The notes under the pieces: generated by a model
The model's database searches: none
What the model saw: the letters and a program-made list of their open reading frames with translations, nothing else
What the model was told of the DNA's origin: nothing
Assembly: GCF_019204045.1 (NCBI RefSeq)
Contig: NZ_JAGSPC010000002.1
Coordinates: forward strand, 1-64,000
DNA length: 64,000 nt
Reading direction: 5' to 3'
DNA from: Erythrobacter crassostreae
GTDB taxonomy: Bacteria > Pseudomonadota > Alphaproteobacteria > Sphingomonadales > Sphingomonadaceae
Shown here: positions 25,694-34,875 of the stretch, in pieces
How positions within the stretch are numbered: the first letter of the stretch is position 1
Layout: the number at the start of each line of letters is the position of its first letter
Position numbers and translations under genes: made by a program

Positions 25694-27181
25694 ATGTCAA
25701 TTTCACGCACCAATATCACCCATCCATTTTTGGACGACGATGGCGACAAGCTGCGCGAGGAATGCGGCGTTTTTGGCGCAATCAACGCCGCGGATGCTGC
25801 CGCCGCGACAGCATTGGGCCTGCACGCCCTCCAGCATCGCGGACAGGAAGCTGTCGGCATTACGAGTTACGACGGAAAAGAGTTCTTCTCACGCCGCGGA
25901 CTTGGCCATGTGGCGGAGAACTTCTCATCGTCCGAGGCTATTTCCGAATTGCCCGGCAATATGGCCTCTGGCCATGTGCGTTATTCCACCACCGGCGGCG
26001 CGGGCCTGCGCAATGTGCAGCCGCTCTATGCTGAGCTTGCAAGTGGCGGTTTCGCGGTTGCTCACAATGGCAATTTCTCAAACGCTCAGTCCCTTCGCAA
26101 GGACCTCGTTAACAAGGGCTCGATTTTCCAATCGACCTCAGACACCGAAGTCATCATCCACCTCGTCGCGACAAGCCGGTATCCCACGATTGCTGACCGT
26201 TTGATCGATGCGCTGCGTTTGGTCGAAGGTGCTTATGCTCTGATCGTCACCACACCTGAGGGCATGATCGCGTGCAGAGACCCGCTCGGCATTCGCCCAT
26301 TGGTGATGGGCCGCATGGGCGAAGCAGTGGTGTTCGCCAGCGAAAGCGTTGCATTCGACGTGATCGGCGCGGAATTGATCCGCGAAGTCGAGCCCGGCGA
26401 AATGATTCAGGTCGATTTTGAGGGCGAAATCAAAAGCCTTCATCCGTTCGGCAAGCAGCCTTCACGCCCCTGTATTTTCGAGCACGTCTATTTCAGCCGT
26501 CCTGACAGCATCTTTGCCGGACGCAGCGTGTATGAAGCGCGCAAGGCTATTGGTGCGCAGCTCGCGATGGAATCGCCCTGCGAAGTTGATCTCGTCGTGC
26601 CTGTTCCGGACAGCGGCGTGCCAGCGGCAATCGGTTATGCTCAGGAGTCCGGTATTCCATTCGAGCTGGGCATTATCCGCTCGCACTATGTTGGCCGCAC
26701 ATTTATCCAACCCTCGGACAGCGCACGCACATCGGGCGTAAAGCGCAAGCACAATGCCAATCGCGGGCTTGTCGAAGGCAAGAAGATCGTTTTGATCGAC
26801 GATTCCATCGTGCGGGGGACAACCAGTCTTAAGATTGTAGAGATGATGCGTGAAGCAGGCGCCGCGGAGGTTCACTTTCGTGTTGCCAGCCCGCCAACCG
26901 CGCATAGCTGTTTCTACGGTGTGGACACCCCTGAACGCAGCAAGTTGCTGGCTGCGCGCATGGATATCGAGCCTATGCGGGAGTTTATTCAGGCCGATAG
27001 CCTCGCGTTTATCTCGATTGATGGTCTCTACCGCGCTGTCGGATCGGAAACCCGTGACAAGGCCTGCCCACAGTTCTGCGATGCGTGCTTTACCGGAGAG
27101 TATCCGACCACCCTCACAGATTTCAATCAGACCGATCAAAAGTCCGCTGAACTGCCATTTGCCGACCCTAAGGCCGCTTAA
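25694..27181 (+). CDS. purF: Amidophosphoribosyltransferase
   Basis: A 495-residue enzyme that makes 5-phosphoribosylamine from PRPP and glutamine, the first committed step of purine synthesis. After a short propeptide-like stretch, the glutaminase N-nucleophile cysteine lies in REECGVFGA. The PRPP-binding loop is VLIDDSIVRGTTS, preceded by the HYVGRTFIQP block. The C-terminus has cysteines (KACPQFCDACF) like cluster-type PurF. The ATG at 25694 is chosen over a TTG 63 bases upstream. An SDR gene starts 3 bases after the stop. Confidence 0.95.
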   Translation: MSISRTNITHPFLDDDGDKLREECGVFGAINAADAAAATALGLHALQHRGQEAVGITSYDGKEFFSRRGLGHVAENFSSSEAISELPGNMASGHVRYSTTGGAGLRNVQPLYAELASGGFAVAHNGNFSNAQSLRKDLVNKGSIFQSTSDTEVIIHLVATSRYPTIADRLIDALRLVEGAYALIVTTPEGMIACRDPLGIRPLVMGRMGEAVVFASESVAFDVIGAELIREVEPGEMIQVDFEGEIKSLHPFGKQPSRPCIFEHVYFSRPDSIFAGRSVYEARKAIGAQLAMESPCEVDLVVPVPDSGVPAAIGYAQESGIPFELGIIRSHYVGRTFIQPSDSARTSGVKRKHNANRGLVEGKKIVLIDDSIVRGTTSLKIVEMMREAGAAEVHFRVASPPTAHSCFYGVDTPERSKLLAARMDIEPMREFIQADSLAFISIDGLYRAVGSETRDKACPQFCDACFTGEYPTTLTDFNQTDQKSAELPFADPKAA

Positions 27182-27184
27182 ACC

Positions 27185-27901
27185 ATGACAAATACGAAAC
27201 CGCTTGATGGGCAAACTGCCCTTGTCACTGGCGCGAGCCGCGGGATTGGCGCGGCGACTGCGATAGCCCTTGCCGAAGCCGGCGCGCATGTAATTTTGGT
27301 CGCGCGCAAGGTCAAAGCGCTTGAATTGATCGAAGACAAAATTCACGAAAAAGGCGGTTCCTCCACGATTGCTCCGGTCGACTTGACCGAACCGGATGCC
27401 GTCAGCCGTCTGGCAGGTGCCATTGCAGGCCGCTGGAAAACACTTGATATCCTTTGCCTGTCAGCAGCTTATCTACCCGAATTAACACCAGTTTCACAGA
27501 TCGACCCGAAGCAATTCAATCAGGCTTTGATGATTAATGTCGTCGCTACACAGGCGATCCTTGCTTCGTTTGATCCCCTAATCCGCCGTGCTGAAAATGG
27601 CCGCGTGATTGGCCTGACCAGTTCAGTGGGGGCTGACCCGCGCGCTTTCTGGGCTGCATACGGATCAACCAAGGCAGCATTCGACAATCTTCTGGAAAGC
27701 TATGCCTCCGAGAGCGAGAAAATCTCTCCATTGCGCGTGGCGATTGTCGATCCGGGGGCCACTCGCACCGAAATGCGTGCCCGCGCCTATCCCGGCGAAG
27801 ATCCCGAGACGGTGAAACCGCCAGAAGCCGTCGCTGAACGGATCACTGCGCTCGTGCAGGAAGACTTCAAAACCGGCCACCGCGAGCGGGTCGAAGGCTG
27901 A
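27185..27901 (+). CDS. SDR-family oxidoreductase
   Basis: A 238-residue short-chain dehydrogenase with the classical Rossmann motif TGASRGIG (16-23) for NAD(P). The usual N-N-A-G is replaced by LSAAY. The catalytic Ser is in GLTSSVGADP and the Tyr-x3-Lys in YGSTK. The variant NNAG position is common in this orthologue group. It follows purF by 3 bases, so it is probably co-transcribed, but a purine role is not evident. The substrate is unknown. Confidence 0.85.
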   Translation: MTNTKPLDGQTALVTGASRGIGAATAIALAEAGAHVILVARKVKALELIEDKIHEKGGSSTIAPVDLTEPDAVSRLAGAIAGRWKTLDILCLSAAYLPELTPVSQIDPKQFNQALMINVVATQAILASFDPLIRRAENGRVIGLTSSVGADPRAFWAAYGSTKAAFDNLLESYASESEKISPLRVAIVDPGATRTEMRARAYPGEDPETVKPPEAVAERITALVQEDFKTGHRERVEG

Positions 27902-28064
27902 AGCGTTTCGTTCTTGCGGCGAAATTCGTGCAGAAGTTTTAGTGAAGCCCAAATTAACCCTGTTTTGTAATCCGGTCGAAAGGCTGGAGGGCTGAATGCT
28001 GTCATTGACCAATGACCGAAGACCAAACGGCGAAGAGACCAAACGCTGCTTGAATAGGGTTTTA

Positions 28065-28418
28065 ATGGCTATGCCGACCGAAAATGACAGATATAGCGTC
28101 GCCTCGCAGGAGGATCGCTGCTCACCGCGTACAAAGCTGACAATTCCTGCGACTGTGCGGGCATCGGGCGGCCGCGCGTTTCAAAGCGTGGTTCAGGATT
28201 TATCGATATCCGGCTTCTCCGCCGCATCGATCAATCGGATGCATGAAGGTCAGGTTTGCTGGCTCACCCTCCCCGGCCTCGAATCGCTCCAAAGCGAAGT
28301 CGTTTGGTGGGATAACTGCATCGTCGGCTGCGCGTTCACCGAGCTTTTGAGCCCGATCGTGCACGACAACATCCTGCAGCGTTACAGCAACACCGGCATA
28401 TACCGCACAGCGATCTGA
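28065..28418 (+). CDS. PilZ domain protein (putative c-di-GMP receptor)
   Basis: A 117-residue single-domain PilZ protein. The two c-di-GMP contacts are present: R-x3-R in RCSPR (residues 18-22) and D-x-S-x-x-G in DLSISG (44-49). A beta-barrel with Trp residues follows. I choose the ATG at 28065, which has an AGGG box 5 bases upstream; the ATG at 28071 is an alternative, and a longer frame from 27996 lacks support. It probably relays c-di-GMP levels to motility or envelope functions, but no partner is adjacent. Convergent with the serine hydrolase gene. Confidence 0.87.
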   Translation: MAMPTENDRYSVASQEDRCSPRTKLTIPATVRASGGRAFQSVVQDLSISGFSAASINRMHEGQVCWLTLPGLESLQSEVVWWDNCIVGCAFTELLSPIVHDNILQRYSNTGIYRTAI

Positions 28419-28426
28419 ACGCGCTG

Positions 28427-29656
28427 TCAGGGCTGCGTGCTAAGCTTGTACGCAAACCGGAGCCATTTCTCGCCATATTCGCTGCTGGTCGCTGTCGGCC
28501 AGTTGCTGACCCGCGCCACGACCAGATCAGCCTCTGGGATCAGCGTGATGGCTTGACCAAAAATGCCCTGCGCGCCGAAATTTCCGCCCGGATAAGTCCA
28601 CCATTGGTATCCGTAACCAAATCCGTTGCCGCCGAAATCTACTTGTTGGCCGCCCGCTTTGGCAAACCATCCCTCGGGCACGATCGATGTACCGTTGCTT
28701 TGCAAACCGCCAGTCCGCACAAACTCACCCATGCGAGCATAATCAGACAGGCGCAGCGACAGGCAGCACCCGCCGATATTGCCGCCGCGTGGGTCAGTCA
28801 TCCAGAACATGCCGCCCGCAAAACCGGCAGGCTCGACAATCTTGGCTTGGCTGTATTCGGCAAGCGACATGCCGACGGCGTTTTCGACAAGCAAACCAAT
28901 CAGATTGGTCTCGCCAGTCTTGTATTTGAATTTCTCGCCCGGCTCCGCTTCACGATCAAGGCGCTTCATCTGTTCGACAATCGCATCGGGTCCGTATTCG
29001 ACGACATATTTGTTTAGCTGAGACACATCGCTTTCAGGATCGGTGTAATCCTCATTCCAAGCGACGCCGCTGGTCATGGTCGCGATCTGCTCAACGGTGA
29101 CATCGTCATACGCTGATCCAGTTAGCTCCGGAATGTATCGAGTTACCTGGTCGTCCATGCTTTCAATCGACCCATCTTTCACCGCAGCGCCAAGAAGCGT
29201 CGAGGTGAAGCTTTTCGCGACGGAGAAACTCGTCCAGCGATCCTGCGCTTCGAGGCCCAAACCATATCCTTCAAAGCGAACTTTGCCGCCCTGAAGCACC
29301 ATTACGCCCGCTGTGTTCGTTTCTTCGATCAGCGTCTTAATCTCTGCCTGAATATCCGCGCTTAGCGGAGCGCCTGCAGGCAAATCGCGTGTTTCCAGCG
29401 CGGCCGGCACTTCGTGGCCTGCAAACCAGTTTTCCATGTCGCGAAAACGCTCAGAACGCTGGGCGTCATTCCAGAACAAGACCTGCAATTCGGAAGGGTC
29501 GCGCTCGGGAGGAGCCACAAGCTGGACGGCAATAGCTTGAGTGGTCGCAACAGTAGAGACAGCCTGCGCGTTCTTTTCAGGAGCGCCATAACTGGCACTG
29601 CATCCAGCAAGCGCCACGGCGATAATTCCGGCAAGTCCAGCGTTTCGAATTGTCAT
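28427..29656 (-). CDS. Beta-lactamase-related serine hydrolase, lipoprotein
   Basis: A 409-residue class C/DD-peptidase-like hydrolase. The signal peptide ends in a Leu-Ala-Gly-Cys lipobox at about residue 19. The S-x-x-K motif is SFSVAKSFTS (Ser and Lys of SVAK near residue 150). A Y-containing second motif and a C-terminal GYGYQWW / GIFGQAI segment (replacing K-T-G) are typical of the esterase-like branch (PF00144). An AGGAG Shine-Dalgarno precedes the ATG. It is unlikely to be a true beta-lactamase; substrate unknown. It follows the CFA-type methyltransferase by 30 bases. Confidence 0.85.
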   Translation of the reverse strand: MTIRNAGLAGIIAVALAGCSASYGAPEKNAQAVSTVATTQAIAVQLVAPPERDPSELQVLFWNDAQRSERFRDMENWFAGHEVPAALETRDLPAGAPLSADIQAEIKTLIEETNTAGVMVLQGGKVRFEGYGLGLEAQDRWTSFSVAKSFTSTLLGAAVKDGSIESMDDQVTRYIPELTGSAYDDVTVEQIATMTSGVAWNEDYTDPESDVSQLNKYVVEYGPDAIVEQMKRLDREAEPGEKFKYKTGETNLIGLLVENAVGMSLAEYSQAKIVEPAGFAGGMFWMTDPRGGNIGGCCLSLRLSDYARMGEFVRTGGLQSNGTSIVPEGWFAKAGGQQVDFGGNGFGYGYQWWTYPGGNFGAQGIFGQAITLIPEADLVVARVSNWPTATSSEYGEKWLRFAYKLSTQP

Positions 29657-29686
29657 GTTCTCGTCTCCTCTTGCAGGGACGATAGT

Positions 29687-30922
29687 CTAAGCTTTGACGA
29701 GCGTCACCTGATGAACGTCGATATTTCCGGCGAGGAACCCGCCTTCACAATATGACAGGTAATACCGCCACAATCTGACAAATCGGTCATCGAAGTCCTC
29801 AGGCAGACGGCCCTCTGCAACTGCGCGATCGAACATGATGCGCCATTCTTTCAGAGTTGCGGCGTAATCACGTCCGAAATCGAGTTGGTCGCGCCATTCA
29901 AGGCCTCTCGCCTCTGCCAAGGCTTTGAACTCCGAAGAGTTGATCAGCATTCCGCCGGGAAAGACATATGCCTGGATGAAATCGGCGCTGTTCGCATATG
30001 TCTCGAACAAGTCATCCGCCATGGAGATATACTGGATCGCAGCACGGCCCCCTGGTTTCAGGTTGGAAGCGACGCAATCAAGGAATGTCGGCCAATATTC
30101 GCGGCCCAACGCCTCCACCATTTCAACGCTGGCAATTGCATCGAACTGTCCGGAAACATCGCGGTAATCGCATTTTTCAAACGCGATGGACGCGGGCCGG
30201 TTTCGGCGGGCATAGGCAAGCTGTTCGTCCGACAGGCTGATCGCGGTCACCTTTGCATCCGATTTCTCGATACGCTCCGCTAACGCGCCCCAACCGCAGC
30301 CTATCTCCAGAACGTCCTTGGCATCTCCCAACCGCGCTAAAATTGCATCAAGCTTACGCAATTGCGCCGCTTTAAGGCCGTCATCGCCATATGCCAGCGC
30401 ACTCGAATAGGTCAGCGTTTCATCAAGCCATGCTCGATAGAAATCATTGCCCAGGTCATAATGCGCGGAAATATTGCGAACCGAACCGGCGCGGTCGTTG
30501 CGGTTAAAATAGTGCGCCGCGCGCGCGACCCATTTTGACAAGCCGGAACTGCGCGCAGTATCGCCCAGAGTGCGCGCATTGTCAGACATCAGCGCGAACA
30601 GATGCGCGTGGTTGTCAGCCTCCCATTCACCGGCTTCGTACGCCTGATACCAGCCAACAGAGCCGCTGGTCGCAAGCCTTAGCAATGCACGCCAGTCTTT
30701 CAGATCAACATGGACATCAAAGCCGGGCGCTCTACCGCCCAGGACGCGGGTTGTGCCGTCGGGAAGCTTCGCGGTTATCGAGCCGCGCTCGAAACCCTTG
30801 TCCACGCGGTCTAGCATGGTCTTGAAACCAGGTGCGAACAGGCGCGAAAGCAAGTTCGGGCGCGGCGCAAAACGTGCTCCGCCGCTCAGCAATTCGTCGC
30901 CTCTGATCCCCTGCGTCGTCAT
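29687..30922 (-). CDS. Cyclopropane-fatty-acyl-phospholipid synthase family methyltransferase
   Basis: A 411-residue SAM-dependent enzyme of the CFA synthase family, which modifies double bonds of membrane phospholipid acyl chains. The family-specific SAHYDLGNDFYRAWLDE motif, the SAM loop VLEIGCGWGALAE and the C-terminal YYLSYCEGGF block are present. The ATG at 30922 is preferred over a TTG at 30958, but the site is weak. It lies just downstream of a photolyase gene. In Rhodobacter, photolyase and CFA-type genes are joined in the singlet-oxygen response, so a shared stress role is plausible but inferred. Confidence 0.88.
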   Translation of the reverse strand: MTTQGIRGDELLSGGARFAPRPNLLSRLFAPGFKTMLDRVDKGFERGSITAKLPDGTTRVLGGRAPGFDVHVDLKDWRALLRLATSGSVGWYQAYEAGEWEADNHAHLFALMSDNARTLGDTARSSGLSKWVARAAHYFNRNDRAGSVRNISAHYDLGNDFYRAWLDETLTYSSALAYGDDGLKAAQLRKLDAILARLGDAKDVLEIGCGWGALAERIEKSDAKVTAISLSDEQLAYARRNRPASIAFEKCDYRDVSGQFDAIASVEMVEALGREYWPTFLDCVASNLKPGGRAAIQYISMADDLFETYANSADFIQAYVFPGGMLINSSEFKALAEARGLEWRDQLDFGRDYAATLKEWRIMFDRAVAEGRLPEDFDDRFVRLWRYYLSYCEGGFLAGNIDVHQVTLVKA

Positions 30923-30974
30923 GCCGTCTGCATAGCCAAGAGGCAGCGATTTGGGCAAGGTGCGGCGAGGAGAG

Positions 30975-32366
30975 TTATCCGTCTTTCATCGCCTTATACG
31001 CATCCATTGCGCGCTCACGCCCCGCTTTGTGTGCGATCATCTTCGGCGGGTAGGCCTTAGGCAGACAGCCATGCTCTTCCGGATCATGGATGTATGGTGC
31101 ATCCAGATCGGCGAGCTCCGGCACATATTCGCGGATATAGCTGGCCGCGTCGAACTTTTCGGACTGCGTCAGCGGCGCCATGATCCGCACAAACATATTG
31201 GAATCGACGCCCGTGCCTGCATTCCACTGCCAATTGACCGAGTTCGATCCGTAATCGGCATCGCACAGGCAATCCCAAAACCACTCCTCACCTTTGCGCC
31301 AGTCAATCAGCAAGTGTTTAATCAGGAAACTGGCGGTGATCATACGGACGCGATTGTGCATCCAACCAGTCTGATAAAGCTGCCGCATTCCGGCATCGAC
31401 GATTGGGTATCCGGTCTTCCCCTCCTGCCATTTCTTGAGGTCGCGCGCGGCTTTCTCATCCGTATCTGGATCGCGCCATTTCAGCTGATCGTAATCCTCG
31501 CGGTAATTCTCGCGAGCATAAGCGGGGAATTGGCAGATGACGTTGGCGGCATAGTCGCGCCAGACGAGCTCGCTTTCATAACTTTGCCATCCATCAGAGC
31601 GTTTGTGTTTGAGGGCATCCCAGATTTGCACTGGACCGATCTCACCAAAATGCAGGCTTGGCGATAGGCGGGACGATCCGTCTTGGCTGGGCAGATTGCG
31701 ACGGTCTTCGTAATCGGAGACATCCTCCTCCCATTCCGAGAGCCGCTGATGCGCGGCCTCTTCCCCGACCTGCCAAAAATCCGCGAGCCCGCCGGACCAA
31801 TCGGGCCTTGTCGGAAGCAGCTCCCAATCTGCAAGATTATCGCTGGCCGGCCACGTCTCTGGCGACGAGAGCGTATCAGGCTCCGGCACCACATCGCGAG
31901 GCGGGAATTGCTGGCGCATGGCTTTGTAGAACGGGGTGTAGATCTTGTACTGGCTTCCCGATCCGGTCGTGATGTGACCGGCGGGATAGAGATAGATCCC
32001 GTCATAGAGTTGCAGGTCGAGCTTGTCTGAGAGCTTACCCTGCGCCTTGCGCCACCACGGCTCATAATGCCGGTTCGCATGAACGGTTTTGGCTCCGACT
32101 TCCTCTGCGACCTTGCAAAGCTCCTCCACCGCATCGCCGCGCCGCAGGATCAGCTTTGCGTTGCGCTTGCCAAGGCTGTTTGAAAGGCTTTCAAGCGAGT
32201 GATGCAGCCACCACCGCGAGGCACCGCCATAGGCATGGTGCCCGGCGGCATCATCATCAAGGACATAAACGCACACCACCGGCCCTTGGGACGCAGCGGC
32301 AAACAAAGCGGGATTATCGGCCATGCGCAGATCGCGCCGCAGCCAGACGATTTGTGTTTCACTCAT
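30975..32366 (-). CDS. phrB: Deoxyribodipyrimidine photolyase
   Basis: A 463-residue class I photolyase that uses light and FAD to split cyclobutane pyrimidine dimers. The N-terminal antenna domain starts IVWLRRDLRMADNPAL. The FAD-binding C-terminal half has HFGEIGPVQIWDAL and WMHNRVRMITASFLIKHLLIDWR, with WFWDCLCDADYGSNSVNWQW close by. The full length and conserved WNAGTG region argue for an active enzyme. It begins 15 bases after the membrane hydrolase gene and precedes the CFA-type methyltransferase. No LexA box lies in the short gap upstream. Confidence 0.93.
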   Translation of the reverse strand: MSETQIVWLRRDLRMADNPALFAAASQGPVVCVYVLDDDAAGHHAYGGASRWWLHHSLESLSNSLGKRNAKLILRRGDAVEELCKVAEEVGAKTVHANRHYEPWWRKAQGKLSDKLDLQLYDGIYLYPAGHITTGSGSQYKIYTPFYKAMRQQFPPRDVVPEPDTLSSPETWPASDNLADWELLPTRPDWSGGLADFWQVGEEAAHQRLSEWEEDVSDYEDRRNLPSQDGSSRLSPSLHFGEIGPVQIWDALKHKRSDGWQSYESELVWRDYAANVICQFPAYARENYREDYDQLKWRDPDTDEKAARDLKKWQEGKTGYPIVDAGMRQLYQTGWMHNRVRMITASFLIKHLLIDWRKGEEWFWDCLCDADYGSNSVNWQWNAGTGVDSNMFVRIMAPLTQSEKFDAASYIREYVPELADLDAPYIHDPEEHGCLPKAYPPKMIAHKAGRERAMDAYKAMKDG

Positions 32367-32381
32367 AAATGATGAAGCGCG

Positions 32382-33335
32382 TTACTCGGCAGTGAGTTCC
32401 TCACATTTCACATCAGGCAGCGCGATGGAAAACCGATCGCGGGCGCGGGGATCGTAAAAGCGTGCGTCACGCAGGATCACAGAGCCGTCTTCGGCGCGTT
32501 CAGCGAACGGAGCGCGGGACCAAAACAGGAAGGCGTCGAGTTGCGAGTTTAACAAACGGTCATCGGACAAGTCTGGGATGACGCATTGAACGGCCTGTGA
32601 ATGTTTAAAGCCATAGTCGAAATCCGCGCCATTCCACTCGTTCGATATCCACTCGCCATCGTACATCTGGATAATTCTCTCCCGCTCCCAGAAATAGACT
32701 GGCACCGGGCTTACAATAACTTGGCTCCCATACGGTTCGTTCGATTTGGCGAGGATGTCCACATACTGCGTAATAGCCCAATTCATCGCGATATACGCCA
32801 ATGCAGCGGCAATCCCGACCCAAGCAGGCTTCGTCCAATTGCCGCCCTTTTTCTCGGCTCGCAGGGACCACCAGACGCTCACGATCAGCATCGCCCATAG
32901 CCATACGTCAATGATGAACAGCGTATCGCCGTAGAACCATTGGGAGGAGAACGGCTCAAAGAAGCGGATGCCGTACACATTCAGCCAGTCGAACAACGGA
33001 TGCGAGAGCGCGCCGATAAAGCTCAATCCATAGAGCCATCCGAAATGCACCGGACGTCGCCCCTCAGGACGTTTCCCGCGCTTTTCTTGCCAGCGGTCAA
33101 AACCCCACAGCAACGCAGCCAAAATCAGAGGCAGGATCACCAATGCAGGCGGACCGTGTGTGATCCCGCGCCGGAAACCGAGATGCTCTGTCCCCTCAAG
33201 CCAGAAAAAACACGCCGCATCGACATCGGGCAGGTTCGCACCGATTATCAGCGCCGGCATCGCGAGACCGGTCTTTTTCTTAAGGCCTGCTTGGCCGAGC
33301 ACCGCGCCGACTAGGCTGTGAGTCAGATTGTCCAT
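32382..33335 (-). CDS. Membrane-bound metal-dependent hydrolase (YdjM/DUF457 family)
   Basis: A 317-residue polytopic inner-membrane protein. The N-terminal MDNLTHSLVGAVLGQ and NLPDVDA, then GITHGP and ALSHPLFDWLNVYG, give the conserved His/Asp metal ligands of the family. Four or more TM helices occupy residues 10-190, followed by a soluble C-terminal region. The catalytic role is unproven; some relatives respond to membrane or DNA-damage stress. It is the first gene of the photolyase group and divergent from an esterase gene. Confidence 0.87.
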   Translation of the reverse strand: MDNLTHSLVGAVLGQAGLKKKTGLAMPALIIGANLPDVDAACFFWLEGTEHLGFRRGITHGPPALVILPLILAALLWGFDRWQEKRGKRPEGRRPVHFGWLYGLSFIGALSHPLFDWLNVYGIRFFEPFSSQWFYGDTLFIIDVWLWAMLIVSVWWSLRAEKKGGNWTKPAWVGIAAALAYIAMNWAITQYVDILAKSNEPYGSQVIVSPVPVYFWERERIIQMYDGEWISNEWNGADFDYGFKHSQAVQCVIPDLSDDRLLNSQLDAFLFWSRAPFAERAEDGSVILRDARFYDPRARDRFSIALPDVKCEELTAE

Positions 33336-33429
33336 TGGCTTCGACTAATCGTCGCGCGCTGTCAAAGCGAGTGGAAATAACCACTAACTCTCCCTATCGC
33401 ATCAGAAACTTGATGGAGAGACACAAGCG
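33336..33429. promoter_or_regulatory. Divergent region, membrane hydrolase / esterase
   Basis: A 94-base gap with a short inverted repeat AGTGG-AAATAA-CCACT at 33370-33385. It could be an operator but matches no known consensus. Both promoters should lie here. The esterase has a GGAGAG-like site about 12 bases before its ATG. Confidence 0.3.
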
Positions 33430-34377
33430 ATGAGCGACCACGCACCTTACGTCCGCCCCGATATGAAGGCCTTTTTGGATGCTTTGGCAGCGATGGGCGG
33501 TCCGAAAATCGCGGATATGACACTGGAGGAAGCGCGCGGGTCTTATCTGGCTCTCCACGGCATGGCTGACCGGCCCGCCCGCGAACTGGCGGTGATCCGT
33601 GATTTGACATGCCCCGGACCAGCGGGCGATATTGCGCTGCGCCTGTATGACGCGCGCGAAAACCGTGAAGCCGGGCCAGTTATCACGTTCTACCACGGCG
33701 GCGGCTTTGTGATTGGTGATCTCGACACGCACCATAACCTCTGCACTGAAATTGCCGCTCTGATGGATTTGCCGTTGTTCGCTGTCGATTACCGCTGCGC
33801 ACCGGAAGCGCCCTTCCCCGCCGCCATCGACGATTGCGAGGCTGCAACGCGCTGGATCGCTTCCAATCCAGCTGAATTGGGCCGTCAGGCAACCGGCATT
33901 ATCACGATTGGCGACAGCGCTGGCGGCACCGCAACCATCGCGGTTGGCCAATTGCTGAATGATACTCCCGCGGACGCACAAGTCGTTCTGCAAGTCCCGC
34001 TGTTCCCGTTGGCGAGCGATGCAATCGGTTCTGCCAGTTTGGAAGAATTCGCAGACGGATTTGTCCTAACAAAAACAGCCATCGAGTTCTTTGACGTAGC
34101 GTATCAAGCAGACCGTGGCGATCCTCGCGGTTTTCCCATCATTGGCGATCATTCGAATGCCCCGCCCACCGTGCTCGTCACCGCCAGCCTTGATCCGATC
34201 CGCGATTCCGGACGCGATTATGCCAAAGCGTTGGTTGATGCGGGCCGCGATGTCATATTCCTCGAAATGCGCGGGCTGACACACAGCTTCACCAATCTGC
34301 GCGGGGCCGTTCCCAGCGCTCAAAGCGATCTGGAGCGGATTGTTGCCGCGATGAAATCCCTGCTTGGAGACGCATAA
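33430..34377 (+). CDS. Alpha/beta hydrolase, hormone-sensitive lipase family esterase
   Basis: A 315-residue esterase. The HSL signature HGGGFVIGD (about 94-102) forms the oxyanion hole, and the nucleophile is in GDSAGG (about 164-169). The C-terminal Asp in SLDPIRD and His in LTHSF complete the triad. No signal peptide, so cytoplasmic. It probably hydrolyses short-chain esters; the natural substrate is unknown. The stop is directly followed by the rppH GTG, so the two are co-translated. Confidence 0.9.
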   Translation: MSDHAPYVRPDMKAFLDALAAMGGPKIADMTLEEARGSYLALHGMADRPARELAVIRDLTCPGPAGDIALRLYDARENREAGPVITFYHGGGFVIGDLDTHHNLCTEIAALMDLPLFAVDYRCAPEAPFPAAIDDCEAATRWIASNPAELGRQATGIITIGDSAGGTATIAVGQLLNDTPADAQVVLQVPLFPLASDAIGSASLEEFADGFVLTKTAIEFFDVAYQADRGDPRGFPIIGDHSNAPPTVLVTASLDPIRDSGRDYAKALVDAGRDVIFLEMRGLTHSFTNLRGAVPSAQSDLERIVAAMKSLLGDA

Positions 34378-34875
34378 GTGACGCTCAAACACGATGATCT
34401 GCCGTACCGTCCCTGCGCCGGCTTCATGCTGGTTAACGGCGATGGCCACGTCTTTGCCGGTGAGCGCATCAATAAGCGGACGCATGGGTTCTGGCAGATG
34501 CCCCAGGGAGGAATTGATCCCGGCGAAGACCCGCAAACCGCGGCCTTGCGAGAATTGGAAGAGGAAACCGGCATCGGTGCTGAACTGGTTGAAATCATTG
34601 CGCCTGCATCAAAGCCGCTTGAATATGACCTACCCGCCGATTTGCTTGGTGAGGTCTGGAAAGGCAAATTTCGCGGACAAATCCAGCATTGGTATCTTGG
34701 CCGGTTTCTGGGTAGCGACAGCGATATCGATCTGAACGCGCATGATCCGGCAGAATTCCGTGCCCATCGCTGGGTAGAACCTGCTGACCTTCCCGGTCTG
34801 ATCGTACCGTTCAAACGCGCGGTCTATGAAACGTTAGTCGCCGAATTCACGCCGCTTATCAAAAGCGGAAATTGA
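34378..34875 (+). CDS. rppH: RNA pyrophosphohydrolase
   Basis: A 165-residue Nudix hydrolase that removes pyrophosphate from 5'-triphosphorylated RNA and so triggers decay. The Nudix box GGIDPGEDPQTAALRELEEETG (with the REx2EE core) is complete. The N-terminal LPYRPCAGFMLVN and HGFWQMPQGG blocks are the RppH/IalA-type sequence, and GQIQHWYLGRF is also characteristic. It starts with GTG immediately after the esterase TAA. The 3' end overlaps the convergent GST gene by 17 bases. Confidence 0.93.
   Translation: MTLKHDDLPYRPCAGFMLVNGDGHVFAGERINKRTHGFWQMPQGGIDPGEDPQTAALRELEEETGIGAELVEIIAPASKPLEYDLPADLLGEVWKGKFRGQIQHWYLGRFLGSDSDIDLNAHDPAEFRAHRWVEPADLPGLIVPFKRAVYETLVAEFTPLIKSGN

Noticed and set aside
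26462..27346. A 294-codon minus-strand frame inside purF and the SDR gene
   Set aside because: Antisense shadow of purF; composition resembles the complementary codon bias and no family features are seen.
28427..29656. Calling the serine hydrolase a class C beta-lactamase
   Set aside because: It has SxxK but no clear KTG and an esterase-branch C-terminus; it is more likely an esterase or peptidase.
30951..31667. A 238-codon plus-strand frame over the photolyase gene
   Set aside because: Antisense shadow of a gene with clear photolyase motifs.
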